A stretch of DNA of 64,000 bases from Clostridiales bacterium. GTDB taxonomy: Bacteria; Bacillota; Clostridia; Christensenellales; Aristaeellaceae. Location: assembly GCA_012837965.1 (NCBI GenBank), contig DUQF01000027.1, positions 35,491-99,490 on the forward strand, given 5' to 3'. This document shows positions 16,061 through 24,877 of this stretch, piece by piece. Both the position numbers and the translations under genes were made by a program. The number at the start of each line of letters is the position of its first letter. Position 1 is the first letter of the stretch. Under the pieces are notes generated by a model. It was not told the DNA's origin, made no database searches, and was given only the letters and a program-made list of their open reading frames with translations.

Positions 16061-17727
16061 TGATGAAACTGTTAGGGTTCAGGAAGCCTAAGGTTGATTT
16101 TTGGTTTTTTGTGAAGGTAATTGTGATTCTGGCGATGCTGTTCTTTTTGGTGTATCCTTTCTCCACGTTAATCACTAGGAGTTTTTTCTCTAAAAAAGTG
16201 GACGGAATGACTTTTGACAATTACGCAACCTTCTTTAGCAAGAAGTATTACCTGGATGCCCTGAAGAACACGCTGTACATCACCTTTTTTTCCTCCCTTA
16301 CTTGCCTTCTGGTGGGCGCTCCTATGGCTTATTTGATGACCCGCTACAATATTTTTGGCAAAAAGATCATCTATGTCTGTATCATATTGGCCCTGATGTC
16401 CCCGCCCTTTATTGGCGCGTATTCCTGGATACTGTTGTTTGGCCGGGCGGGATTCGTTACCAAATTATTCGCGAGTATCGGCATCAAAACACCAACCATT
16501 TATGGGCCTGGGGGTATTATTCTTGTGTTCACACTGCATTTGTACCCCTATGTGTACCTATATGTGTCAGGAGCGCTTAGCAGCATTGACAGCTCCCTGG
16601 AGGAGGCGGGTGAAAACTTAGGTTCATCCAAAATCAGGCGATTGTTTACGGTAACCCTGCCGGTCGTGATGCCTTCTATTCTGGCGGGCGTGGTGATGGT
16701 GTTTATGACCTCGCTGGCAGATTTTGGCACCCCGATGCTGCTGGGAGAGGGTAAGACCAGGGTGTTGCCTGTTTTGGTGTATGACGCATATATGAGTGAA
16801 ATCGGCGGCGACGCGAACATGGCCAGCACCCTGTCGGTCATCGTGGTGGCTTGCTCGCTAAGCGTGTTGCTGTTGCAAAAATATTATGTGGCCCGAAAAA
16901 ACTACGCTATGACCTCGCTTCGCCCGCCCAAAGTGGTGGAGCTACGTGGCTGGAAGCGTTTTTTGGTGACGCTGCCGGTAGCGATCGTTGCCTTTTTGGG
17001 CCTTCTGCCTCAATTGACAGTGGTGATCTCTTCCTTTATCCGGACGGATTTTACCGGCTTCATTGGCGGGTTCACCTTGGAGAACTACGAGAAAATCTTA
17101 AGCCGGCTGAAAACCAACATCACCAATACCTATTACTTTTCCGCTGTCGCCATTGTTTTTATCGTGATCTTCGGGATGCTGATCTCCTACATTTTAGTGC
17201 GCAAGCGTGGCAAGGTTGCCAGTATCATGGATCTTCTGGTCATGTTCCCTTATGTGATTCCGGGCTCTGTTTTAGGTGTGTGCCTGATTGTGGCTTTCAA
17301 CCGCCGACCGATTATTTTAACCGGTACAGCGGCCATTATGATTGTCTCTTATGTGGTGAGAAAACTGCCCTATACCGTGCGCTCGGGCAGCGCCTTCCTT
17401 TACCAGATGGATGTGTCGGTCGAGGAAGCCTCGGTAAGTCTTGGCATATCGCCAATGAAAACCTTCTTTAAGGTGGTTGCGCGATTGATGCTGCCGGGTA
17501 TCCTGTCAGGCGCTATCCTCAGCTGGATTACCTGCATCAATGAACTGAGTTCTTCCATCATGCTCTACAGCGGTAAGACCTCCACCATCTCTGTTGCCAT
17601 TTATCAGGAGGTTATGCGAATGAGCGACGGCACCGCAGCTGCGCTGGCTTCTGTCCTGACCCTGACCACGGTTTTGTCCCTGCTAATCTTCCTGAGGTTG
17701 AGCAAGGGGAAGGTGTCGATTATTTAG
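16060..17727 (+). CDS. Fused two-domain ABC permease of the phosphonate/iron-type system
   Basis: 555 residues, about twelve membrane helices in two homologous halves. Each half has an EAA cytoplasmic loop for ATPase contact: LEEAGENLGSSKIRRLF near residue 184 and VEEASVSLGISPMKTFF near 458. A single protein thus supplies both pore halves. It is translationally coupled to the ATPase. The bases after the stop lead into a copy of the tRNA-Trp terminator region. Confidence 0.87.
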   Translation: MMKLLGFRKPKVDFWFFVKVIVILAMLFFLVYPFSTLITRSFFSKKVDGMTFDNYATFFSKKYYLDALKNTLYITFFSSLTCLLVGAPMAYLMTRYNIFGKKIIYVCIILALMSPPFIGAYSWILLFGRAGFVTKLFASIGIKTPTIYGPGGIILVFTLHLYPYVYLYVSGALSSIDSSLEEAGENLGSSKIRRLFTVTLPVVMPSILAGVVMVFMTSLADFGTPMLLGEGKTRVLPVLVYDAYMSEIGGDANMASTLSVIVVACSLSVLLLQKYYVARKNYAMTSLRPPKVVELRGWKRFLVTLPVAIVAFLGLLPQLTVVISSFIRTDFTGFIGGFTLENYEKILSRLKTNITNTYYFSAVAIVFIVIFGMLISYILVRKRGKVASIMDLLVMFPYVIPGSVLGVCLIVAFNRRPIILTGTAAIMIVSYVVRKLPYTVRSGSAFLYQMDVSVEEASVSLGISPMKTFFKVVARLMLPGILSGAILSWITCINELSSSIMLYSGKTSTISVAIYQEVMRMSDGTAAALASVLTLTTVLSLLIFLRLSKGKVSII

Positions 17728-17763
17728 TGTTTCTCACTCGTTATTGAAAGCATTCTGTTAATG

Positions 17764-17908
17764 TTGCGCACATTAGGGAATAGATTGGCGTGTCTTCGTA
17801 CAGGGCATTTTAAACCTGAAACGGATAAAAGTAGGAATAGAATATTGCATTTCATACCCCCTTGAAAACTCAACATTTTCAAGGGGGCTTGGCAGGGGAA
17901 GGACTCGG
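17764..17908 (+). repeat. Left direct repeat: diverged copy of the tRNA-Trp 3' end and its downstream region
   Basis: Aligns in the same orientation with 20344-20495. Shared blocks include AGGGCATTTTAAA (17802 and 20373), the CCCCCTTGAAAA...TTTTCAAGGGGG hairpin, and the tRNA 3' tail TTGGCAGGGG-AAGGACTCG (here two bases shorter). Similarity stops at 17908, inside what would be the T arm. The repeats bracket the pyruvate kinase gene. Confidence 0.7.
17857..17887. terminator. Hairpin within left repeat
   Basis: CCCCCTTGAAAA / TTTTCAAGGGGG, a 12-bp perfect stem with a short loop. Probably ends the transporter operon; it is a copy of the tRNA-Trp terminator. Confidence 0.6.
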
Positions 17909-18198
17909 CTTCTATCCAGCGGCAGAACACCGTAATATTTGGTGGTATAAAGTCTAAAAATCGTTGATTTTATTCACTTTTATGAAACGCAGTTTAAGCC
18001 TATACAATTCGAAAAGTGTTTTATGAGATTCCTCTTTCTTTCACTTTCCGTCCGACTCTTTCGTACTGTCACTCTTTTGAGCCACATGACAAATGAAGGC
18101 GAGAATTCTCTCAATATCCGATATCATGTTTCCATCTAATATTGTTTTAAAGCATATAGGCTGTGTATTTGTGAAAATATATTAGGAGAGGTGGATTA

Positions 18199-18226
18199 TT
18201 GACAAAGCTTCGGATTTTGATATAGT
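18199..18226 (+). promoter_or_regulatory. Candidate pyk promoter
   Basis: TTGACA (18199-18204), 16-base spacer, TATAGT (18221-18226). It lies about 300 bases before the pyk start, implying a long AT-rich leader with no other recognised element. A five-codon ORF at 18247 (MNFDKL-type) follows but has no clear meaning. Confidence 0.5.
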
Positions 18227-18527
18227 ATTACTTTAAAGGATGAAAAATGAACTTTGATAAATTATAAATCCCCCAAAATGATGACAGGAGATTACGAACT
18301 CGAAAACATCAAATGGTTAAGATATTTTTTAAGACTTGAATAGCAAACCTAAGCCGGACACATTCTACAAATAACATTTCAATCAAATGCATTCTAACTA
18401 AACTTTCAAATCAATTTAGAAGAAGCGTAACATACGGCATAGACGTATTTATCATGTGGCAGGAAGATTTAACGACTTCAGCATAAACTTTATTTTCTAT
18501 TATGTTGATTATTTAGGAGGGAATGAA

Positions 18528-20291
18528 ATGGTTAACGAATTTATAAGAACAAAAATAGTTTGTACTATTGGTCCTGCATCTGAGGATGGCGAAACCCTTG
18601 GGAAAATGATAGATGAAGGCATGGACGTATGCAGGCTCAACTTTTCGCATGGAACGCACGACGAACATAGAAAAAGAATCGATACCATCAAAGAAGTGAG
18701 AAGGCAAAAAGGCGTGCCTATTGCTATCCTTTTAGATACAAGAGGTCCGGAAATCAGAACAGGAACTTTTGAAGAAAAAGACATTTGGCTTGAGGTAGGT
18801 CAAGCCTTTACCATCACAATGGACGATATTGTAGGCAATAAGGAAAGATGCACTGTAACTTACAAGGAGCTTGTCAAAGATGTATCTATCGGAGACAGAA
18901 TATTGATAGATGACGGTCTTATAGAACTGTTGGTCAAAGAACTTACCGAAAAAGATATTATCTGTGAAGTGATAAATTCAGGTTATATCAACAACAGGAA
19001 AGGCGTTAATGTTCCGGGAGTCAGGACAAATTTGCCTGCTATTACTGCCAAGGATGAAAGTGATATCATATTCGGCATCGAAAACGAAATAGACTATATC
19101 GCAGCATCATTTGTAAGAAAAGTCAGTGACGTAATTGAAATTAAAAGAATACTTGAAAATAACGGCGGCAATAAAATAAAAATAATAGCGAAAATAGAAA
19201 ATCAAGAAGGAATAGACAATATTGCAGAGATTCTTGACGTTGCTGACGGTATCATGATAGCAAGGGGAGATCTTGGTGTGGAAGTACCTACGGAACAGAT
19301 GCCCATGTTGCAAAAAGAACTTATAAAAGCTTGTAACAAAATATCCAAACCGGTAATCGTAGCCACGCAGATGCTGGATTCCATGGTAAGAAACCCAAGG
19401 CCCACAAGAGCGGAAGTAACAGACGTTGCAAACGCGATATTGGAGGGTACGGATGCGATTATGCTTTCTGGAGAAACAGCTGCGGGAAAATACCCTATAG
19501 AAGCGGTAGAAACAATGAATAGAATCGCACATGCTACAGAAAGCACTATCGATTTTGATGACAACCTTCATAATAAGAAATATGATAAACAATTAACAAT
19601 AACAAACGCGATTTCGCACGCTACTTGTATTACGGCATCAGATCTGAAAGCGAAGGCCATTGTTATGGCAACAGCGGGCGGATATACTGCGCGCATGGTA
19701 TCGTCTTACAGACCCAAATCTCCTATCATTGCATTAACTACGGACGAAAAGTCTTATATGCAGATGAATCTGCTATGGGGGGTCATACCTATAAAAAGTC
19801 CCGAAGTAACCGGTACCGAAGAGTTGTTGCGAAATGCTGTAGATGAAGCAATATTGCAAGGATATATCGATGAGGGTGACTTGGTAGTAATAACAGCGGG
19901 AGTTCCTGTGGGAAAAGCCAGTAACACAAACTTAGTAAGAGTTCACATGGCCATGAAGATTATTGTTGAAGGCATAGGAGTGGGGACTAGCAAATTTTCC
20001 GGCAAAGCACAAATCGTAAACTCTGCAACCTCACCTCAAATGTTCCAGAAAGGCAATGTACTCGTCGCTTCAGCTACTAATAAAGATATGATAAAAATGG
20101 TGGGAAAAGCTTCAGCTATTATTATCGAATCAGGCGAAATAACGTCAGACGCCACAAAAGTCGGATTGAACTTAGGCATTCCCGTCATTGTGGCTGCGAA
20201 AGATGCTACAAAACTTATTAAAGACGGGGAAATGGTAACGGTCGATGCGGAGTTCGGCAGGGTATATGCCGGCGAATTGAGCATGATATAA
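18528..20291 (+). CDS. pyk: Pyruvate kinase with C-terminal PEP-utiliser-like domain
   Basis: 587 residues. The TIM-barrel catalytic core begins RTKIVCTIGPAS and carries CRLNFSHGTH, the MIARGDLGVEVP motif near 246 and the ATQMLDSM segment. The C-terminal domain (from about 475) ends with GKASAIIIESGE...GIPVIVAAKDAT, the extra domain typical of Bacillus and Clostridia enzymes. It converts PEP and ADP to pyruvate and ATP. The ATG at 18528 has GGAGGG upstream. The gene is visibly richer in A/T and in AGA/ATA codons than its neighbours and sits between two tRNA-Trp-derived repeats, which suggests acquisition. Confidence 0.95.
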   Translation: MVNEFIRTKIVCTIGPASEDGETLGKMIDEGMDVCRLNFSHGTHDEHRKRIDTIKEVRRQKGVPIAILLDTRGPEIRTGTFEEKDIWLEVGQAFTITMDDIVGNKERCTVTYKELVKDVSIGDRILIDDGLIELLVKELTEKDIICEVINSGYINNRKGVNVPGVRTNLPAITAKDESDIIFGIENEIDYIAASFVRKVSDVIEIKRILENNGGNKIKIIAKIENQEGIDNIAEILDVADGIMIARGDLGVEVPTEQMPMLQKELIKACNKISKPVIVATQMLDSMVRNPRPTRAEVTDVANAILEGTDAIMLSGETAAGKYPIEAVETMNRIAHATESTIDFDDNLHNKKYDKQLTITNAISHATCITASDLKAKAIVMATAGGYTARMVSSYRPKSPIIALTTDEKSYMQMNLLWGVIPIKSPEVTGTEELLRNAVDEAILQGYIDEGDLVVITAGVPVGKASNTNLVRVHMAMKIIVEGIGVGTSKFSGKAQIVNSATSPQMFQKGNVLVASATNKDMIKMVGKASAIIIESGEITSDATKVGLNLGIPVIVAAKDATKLIKDGEMVTVDAEFGRVYAGELSMI

Positions 20292-20343
20292 ACTTTCCTG
20301 AATAATGAAATTTAGCCTGACACTTTTAAAAAAAGCAAAATGA

Positions 20344-20495
20344 TAGCGCAATTAGGAAGTAATCATTTGCGTAGGGCATTTTAAATCCGTAAAGGGTAAA
20401 AGCAAGGACAATATATCTCCGTTTTACACAACCCCCCCTTGAAAAACTGAACGTTTTCAAGGGGGGGGGACTTTGGCAGGGGCAGAAGGACTCGA
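20344..20495 (+). repeat. Right direct repeat containing the real tRNA-Trp 3' end
   Basis: Partner of 17764-17908. Here the repeat runs from downstream sequence through the tRNA terminator into the 3' end of the intact tRNA-Trp gene. Confidence 0.7.
20432..20468 (-). terminator. tRNA-Trp terminator hairpin
   Basis: Long stem of CCCCCCTTGAAAA against TTTTCAAGGGGGG with a run of about nine G. It lies directly downstream of the minus-strand tRNA and may also stop pyk transcription from the other side. Confidence 0.65.
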
Positions 20496-20547
20496 ACCCT
20501 CAACAAAGGTTTTGGAGACCCACGTGTTGCCATTACACCATACCCCT
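20474..20547 (-). tRNA. trnW: tRNA-Trp (anticodon CCA)
   Basis: 74 bases including an encoded CCA end. Read on the minus strand: acceptor AGGGGTA pairs with TGCCCCT, the D arm is GTGT/ACAC, the anticodon loop is CTCCAAA (CCA), and the T arm is GAGGG TTCGAGT CCTTC. The anticodon stem TGGGT/ACCTT has a T-T mismatch at its outer pair and one G-T pair, slightly weaker than usual. Its 3' end is duplicated on the other side of pyk. Confidence 0.92.
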
Positions 20548-20650
20548 AACACAAAGTGCATTATAGCTTAAAAGTTAATTGGAGTCAAGGCGTAAAACTC
20601 CAATTAGATTAGATGATTAAAAATTAATTTAATAAAAACTTAAAAAGGGG

Positions 20651-20679
20651 TTGACAAAACAAAAAAGTCCAAGTAATAT
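20651..20679 (+). promoter_or_regulatory. frl operon promoter
   Basis: TTGACA (20651-20656), 17-base spacer, TAATAT (20674-20679). Confidence 0.7.
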
Positions 20680-20694
20680 GGGATTATAACAACA

Positions 20695-20718
20695 TATAAC
20701 GTTATAAAACGTTATAAA
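20695..20718 (+). promoter_or_regulatory. Tandem operator of the frl operon (candidate FrlR site)
   Basis: Perfect palindrome TATAACGTTATA (20695-20706) followed by a second AACGTT-centred site (centre 20708-20713), ten bases or one helical turn further. They lie just downstream of the -10 box, where a bound GntR repressor would block transcription. The operon encodes such a regulator (frlR). Confidence 0.55.
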
Positions 20719-20737
20719 GATAGAAGGGGGTAGTTTT

Positions 20738-21724
20738 ATGCCAGACAAGGAAATGTACGCATTACAGTTACAGCAAGTAGAGGAGGCAATAAAGACCGTA
20801 CGAGGCAAAAAGTTTAATGCGGTTTATATGATCGCCTGTGGAGGTTCCAAGTCAACTTTCGGGCCTGCACAGTATATTTTTGATTCAGAGAGTGACTTGC
20901 CCGCCTACGTATTAACATCCAATGAGTTTAACTATCGTAAACCCAAACAGTTTACTCCTCAGTCATTGGTACTCACTTGCTCTCACTCGGGCAATACGCC
21001 GGAAACGGTTCAAGCGACCCAAGCTGCAAAGGACATGGGCTGTGTAACAATTTGTTTGTCAAACAAGATTGATTCAGAGCTATGGCAGGCGGCCAATCAC
21101 GGTGTTTATTATGGCTGGGGCGACTACAATCCCGCATATGGCAAGAGCGCTATGTTATATCGCATGGTTTTTGGTGTTCTTAATGAGCTGAGCCCCAACG
21201 AGCGCTTTGTTCGCGCAATCAAACACATTGATGCGCTGGAAACGCTTGTGCCCAAAAACAAAGACCTGTTTGCGCAAAGAGCCGCTGCCTGGGGGAAAGA
21301 ACACAAACGTGAGCCGATTATTTACACCATGGCATCCGGTGAATATTACCCTGAAGCCTATTCGTTCGCTGTTTGTTTGTTAATGGAAATGCAGTGGATT
21401 CACTCTTCATCCATTCACTCGGGTGAGTATTTCCATGGCCCCTTTGAAATTACCGACTATGACGTTCCTTTCCTGATGTTTATGAGCAGGGGTAAAACAC
21501 GCTATCTTGATCAGCGGGCATTAAATTTCGCACAGAAATACTCCGACAAAGTAACGGTGATTGATGCTCAAGAATTTAACCTTGGCGATATTGAAGAAGA
21601 CCTGCAAAGCTATTTTGCGGCTATTATCATGACGCCTGTGGCAAGACAATATGCCGATTCGATTGCTGATCATCGAGGCCATCCTCTAAGCGTTCGCCGC
21701 TATATGTGGCGTATGGAATATTAA
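20738..21724 (+). CDS. frlB: Fructosamine-6-phosphate deglycase (SIS domain)
   Basis: 328 residues with two SIS sugar-isomerase domains. The first has IACGGSKSTFGPAQYI near residue 31 and CSHSGNTPETVQA near 81. The second includes YTMASGEYYPEAYSF and the HSGEYFHGPFEI region near 228. FrlB splits 6-phosphofructose-amino acids such as fructoselysine-6-P into glucose-6-P and the free amine. It is the first gene of an operon with binding protein, two permeases, kinase and regulator in B. subtilis frl order, which supports this over a GlmS-like role. Confidence 0.85.
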   Translation: MPDKEMYALQLQQVEEAIKTVRGKKFNAVYMIACGGSKSTFGPAQYIFDSESDLPAYVLTSNEFNYRKPKQFTPQSLVLTCSHSGNTPETVQATQAAKDMGCVTICLSNKIDSELWQAANHGVYYGWGDYNPAYGKSAMLYRMVFGVLNELSPNERFVRAIKHIDALETLVPKNKDLFAQRAAAWGKEHKREPIIYTMASGEYYPEAYSFAVCLLMEMQWIHSSSIHSGEYFHGPFEITDYDVPFLMFMSRGKTRYLDQRALNFAQKYSDKVTVIDAQEFNLGDIEEDLQSYFAAIIMTPVARQYADSIADHRGHPLSVRRYMWRMEY

Positions 21725-21739
21725 AAAGGAGATAAAACT

Positions 21740-23008
21740 ATGAAAAGGATTATCGCTCTGCTACTGGCTTTCATGATGGTCTTGAGCCTTACGACAACCA
21801 TCACAGCAAGTGCGGAAGAAAAAATCAAATTAACTTTCTTCCACCGCTGGCCAAACGAACCCAAAGGCCCCTATATGGATGAAGTGATTCGCAAGTTTGA
21901 AGAAGCTTATCCCAACATCGATATTGTGGTCATCGACCCGGTGCTTAACGACTCATATAAGGAAAAAATCCGTGTGTTGATCGGCTCATCAGATATTCCC
22001 GATGTTTTCATGTCATGGTCGGGCAGCTTTGGCGCCAACTTGGTTAAATCGGGAAGGGTTTTGCCCTTGGATGATATGATTGCTGCCAATCCCGAGTGGT
22101 CAGGCAAGATTATTGACAGCCAATGGGGCCCCTTCCAATACGATGGAAAACAGTACGGAATTCCCTGGTCCATGGACGGCAAGGTGTTCTACTACAATAA
22201 AACGGTTTTTGTTGAGCTTGGCTTACAAGAACCCGATACCTGGGACGAGTTCATTACTGTTCTGAAAACACTGCAAGAAAACGGTTACCCCCATCCCATA
22301 TCCGCGGGCTTCCAAGCGGAATGGGCGGTAAGCCACTACCTTGGCGCCATGGTTCAGCGTCGTGTTGACCCCGATGTGGTTACCAAAGACTATGCCCTTG
22401 AAGGCGACTTCACTGATCAGGGATATGTTGATACGCTCAACAGCTTCCTAGAGCTCAAAGAGTATATGAATGAAGATCCCAACTCTGTCGATCATTCTTT
22501 TGCCAGAAACCTGTTTATTGATGGAGAGAGTGTTCTGTGTCTCATGCAGCTGGCCGAGATTAAGCGTGTTGAAGACGGCGCCGACTTTGAATACTCTTTC
22601 TTTGATATGCCTGCTCTTCCCGGCGGTCTTGGAGATCCGGATGAACTTGAAGGCGCGCCCGAAGGCATGATGATTTCTGCCGAATGTGAGCACCCCGAAG
22701 CTGCGGCTGAGTTTGTACGTTTCTTTATCAGCGAAGAAAACGGCGCATTGATGACCAAGATGACGGGTGAACTGTCTTGCGTGGAAGGCGCTGTTAATCC
22801 CGACAGCGTTTCTACTCCCATTCAGTTGGATGCTGTTGAACTGATTAAGAAGGCATCCGGCACAACGCTGTGGCAAGATAATGCGGTTGACGCAACGGTA
22901 GCTTCTGCCTTTATGAAGGGCGGACAGCTATTGTATACGGGCGATAAGACTGCGGAACAGGTTATGGAAGACGTACGTGCTGCGTTAGAATTAGCCAAAC
23001 AAAAGTAA
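21740..23008 (+). CDS. frlO: Fructosamine ABC transporter substrate-binding protein
   Basis: 422 residues, family 1 extracellular solute-binding fold. A signal peptide is cleaved near TASA-EE with no lipobox cysteine. KLTFFHRWPNEPKG, FMSWSGSFGANLVKSG and IPWSMDGKVFYYNKTVF are recognisable solute-binding segments. In B. subtilis FrlO captures fructose-amino acids. It lies 15 bases after frlB, with an AAGGAG ribosome site. A strong hairpin follows the gene. Confidence 0.82.
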   Translation: MKRIIALLLAFMMVLSLTTTITASAEEKIKLTFFHRWPNEPKGPYMDEVIRKFEEAYPNIDIVVIDPVLNDSYKEKIRVLIGSSDIPDVFMSWSGSFGANLVKSGRVLPLDDMIAANPEWSGKIIDSQWGPFQYDGKQYGIPWSMDGKVFYYNKTVFVELGLQEPDTWDEFITVLKTLQENGYPHPISAGFQAEWAVSHYLGAMVQRRVDPDVVTKDYALEGDFTDQGYVDTLNSFLELKEYMNEDPNSVDHSFARNLFIDGESVLCLMQLAEIKRVEDGADFEYSFFDMPALPGGLGDPDELEGAPEGMMISAECEHPEAAAEFVRFFISEENGALMTKMTGELSCVEGAVNPDSVSTPIQLDAVELIKKASGTTLWQDNAVDATVASAFMKGGQLLYTGDKTAEQVMEDVRAALELAKQK

Positions 23009-23019
23009 ACCAGGCGACG

Positions 23020-23052
23020 GGGAGGCTGCCGTTTTACATGCGGTAGCCTTCC
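23020..23052 (+). promoter_or_regulatory. Intercistronic hairpin after frlO
   Basis: GGAGGCTGCCG / CGGTAGCCTTCC stem-loop in the 69-base gap before frlN, without a T-run. Probably stabilises the frlBO message or lowers downstream expression. Confidence 0.55.
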
Positions 23053-23077
23053 TTAGCTTATCATTTAAAAGGGGAAG

Positions 23078-23986
23078 ATGATGATGCAAAGAACAACAAG
23101 ATTGCAAGGGAAGAAAAGACAAAAGACGCCTTGGAGCGCTTATCTTTATGTGTTTCCCATGGTTGTGTTGATGGGAGTGTTCATATATTATCCGATCTTT
23201 GTAAATTTCTATTATACGCTCTATAATTTTTCGGCGTTTTCACTCAGCCATACTTTCGTCGGCTTAGGCAACATTCGGCTTCTCCTGTCCGATCCTGTTA
23301 TTGCAACTGCGCTTCGAAACAACATTTTTTATTGTTTAATTTCCATAGGTTTTCAGGTTCTCTTAGCTTTGGGTCTTGCTTTTATTCTAGAAGAACCGCT
23401 ATATCGCCGTTTTTCGACGGTTTTCAGAACGACATATTTTATACCAGTACTCATTTCCATGACGATTGTCGCCATGTTATTCATGCAGATCCTTTCGCCA
23501 AGGGGGCTGCTTAATTCCTTTTTAAGCTTGTTTGGAGGAAAAGTCAGAACTGGCTGGCTTGGGCGATCCAGCAGCGCAATTTTCTGCGCGATTTTCATGT
23601 CCCAATGGCACTCAATGGGCTATACGACCATGCTGTTTATTGTGGACATTCAAAAAATACCGACAGAACTTCTGGAAGCGGCAGAGATTGATGGGGCTAA
23701 CCGCATACAACGTTTTTTAAAAATAGTTGTTCCTCTTGTCAGGGAAATGTTCTTTGTTGTCATGGTAACAACAGTTTCCGGCGCTTTCCTTGTATTTAAC
23801 GATGTTTATGTGTTGACCAGAGGTGGACCAGGCAATTCATCAACCACGCTGGCAGTTTATATGTACGATATGGCGTTTACCCAAGACCGTATGGGATACG
23901 CTTCCACAATTGCTATCTTAATGTTTGTGATTTGTGTTATTCTTGCCTTGACACAAAGACGCTTACTCAGAACAGGGAAGGGGTGA
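23078..23986 (+). CDS. frlN: Fructosamine ABC transporter permease 1
   Basis: 302 residues, six membrane helices, MalF-type. The EAA loop LEAAEIDGANRIQRFLKIVVPL lies near residue 200 for ATPase coupling. No ATPase gene is present in the operon. Two or three adjacent ATG codons follow AAGGGGAAG, so the exact start is uncertain by one codon. Confidence 0.85.
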   Translation: MMMQRTTRLQGKKRQKTPWSAYLYVFPMVVLMGVFIYYPIFVNFYYTLYNFSAFSLSHTFVGLGNIRLLLSDPVIATALRNNIFYCLISIGFQVLLALGLAFILEEPLYRRFSTVFRTTYFIPVLISMTIVAMLFMQILSPRGLLNSFLSLFGGKVRTGWLGRSSSAIFCAIFMSQWHSMGYTTMLFIVDIQKIPTELLEAAEIDGANRIQRFLKIVVPLVREMFFVVMVTTVSGAFLVFNDVYVLTRGGPGNSSTTLAVYMYDMAFTQDRMGYASTIAILMFVICVILALTQRRLLRTGKG

Positions 23987-24870
23987 AGAAGGTGACCTGT
24001 TCGGTTAAAAAGAAAAAGATAGGATTTCCAAAATTCAATTCAAGCCGTAATCAGTGGACGCTGGGTACAGTTATAATTTTATTTTTCCTGCTTGTTTATT
24101 TTGTCTTGGTTATATATCCTCTGATTTGGATGATTCTTTCTTCGCTTAAAACTGAAAGAGAGTTTTTCCGTAACATTTGGGGTTTTCCTGCGGAGTTTCA
24201 ATGGGAAAACTATTCAAAGGCGTGGTCCATGGGTATTTCGGATTACTTTCTTAACTCGGTTTTTGTGACAGCCTGTACTATAGCAACAACCATTAGTATT
24301 GCGGTTTTGGCGGCTTTCGGATTAGTTCTATACGACTTTAAAGGAAAAAACCTTATTCTTTTACTTGGTATGGGCGGCATGATGTTTTCGGCTCAGGTGG
24401 CGCTCATTCCTTTGTATCGGGTTATTCAGAACCTGCGTATTCATGATACTTATTGGGCGATGATTTTGCCATACACAGCCTTTCGAATGTCTATATCATT
24501 GCTCCTAATACGCTCGTATTTTCTGTCCATACCGCGGGAAATGTATGAATCGGGCGTCATAGACGGTTGTTCGTCTCTTGGTATTTTGTACCATATCTAT
24601 TTACCGATGTCCAAACCCATTCTTCTGACAGTATCCATTTTGATAGCCTACTATTCATGGAATGAGTTTCTATTCTCAATTATTTTTATTGACTCAAGGG
24701 CGCTCAAAACTATACCTTCGGGTCTTATGGTGTTTAGAGATGCTTTGAACACTGATTATGCTCTGCTGTTTGCCGGTTTGACTATTTCTGCTCTACCGAT
24801 GGTGCTTTTGTTTATCTTGATGCAAAAACAATTCATTCGTGGCTTATCTTCAGGCGCCGTGAAAGGATAA
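23983..24870 (+). CDS. frlM: Fructosamine ABC transporter permease 2
   Basis: About 295 residues, six helices, MalG-type. The EAA loop reads YESGVIDGCSSLGILYHIYLPM, with the usual alanines changed to S and G. I placed the start at GTG 23983, overlapping the frlN stop as GTGA with GGGAAGG just upstream; GTG 23992 is an alternative. It forms the channel with FrlN. Confidence 0.82.
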   Translation: MKKVTCSVKKKKIGFPKFNSSRNQWTLGTVIILFFLLVYFVLVIYPLIWMILSSLKTEREFFRNIWGFPAEFQWENYSKAWSMGISDYFLNSVFVTACTIATTISIAVLAAFGLVLYDFKGKNLILLLGMGGMMFSAQVALIPLYRVIQNLRIHDTYWAMILPYTAFRMSISLLLIRSYFLSIPREMYESGVIDGCSSLGILYHIYLPMSKPILLTVSILIAYYSWNEFLFSIIFIDSRALKTIPSGLMVFRDALNTDYALLFAGLTISALPMVLLFILMQKQFIRGLSSGAVKG

Positions 24871-24877
24871 AAAATGT

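Larger units (their letters stand above)
17728..18198. other. Intergenic region with diverged repeat copy
   Basis: A noncoding, AT-rich stretch. It contains the left repeat (17764-17908), including a hairpin at 17857-17887, then about 290 bases with no recognised feature up to the pyk promoter. Confidence 0.6.

Noticed and set aside
16851..17471. 206-codon open frame inside the fused permease
   Set aside because: It is an alternative frame of the permease, with no ribosome site and low-complexity composition; the permease frame shows both EAA loops.
17728..20550. Insertion sequence or phage element around pyk
   Set aside because: No transposase, integrase or terminal inverted repeats are visible; only the direct repeats from the tRNA remain, so no named mobile element can be called.
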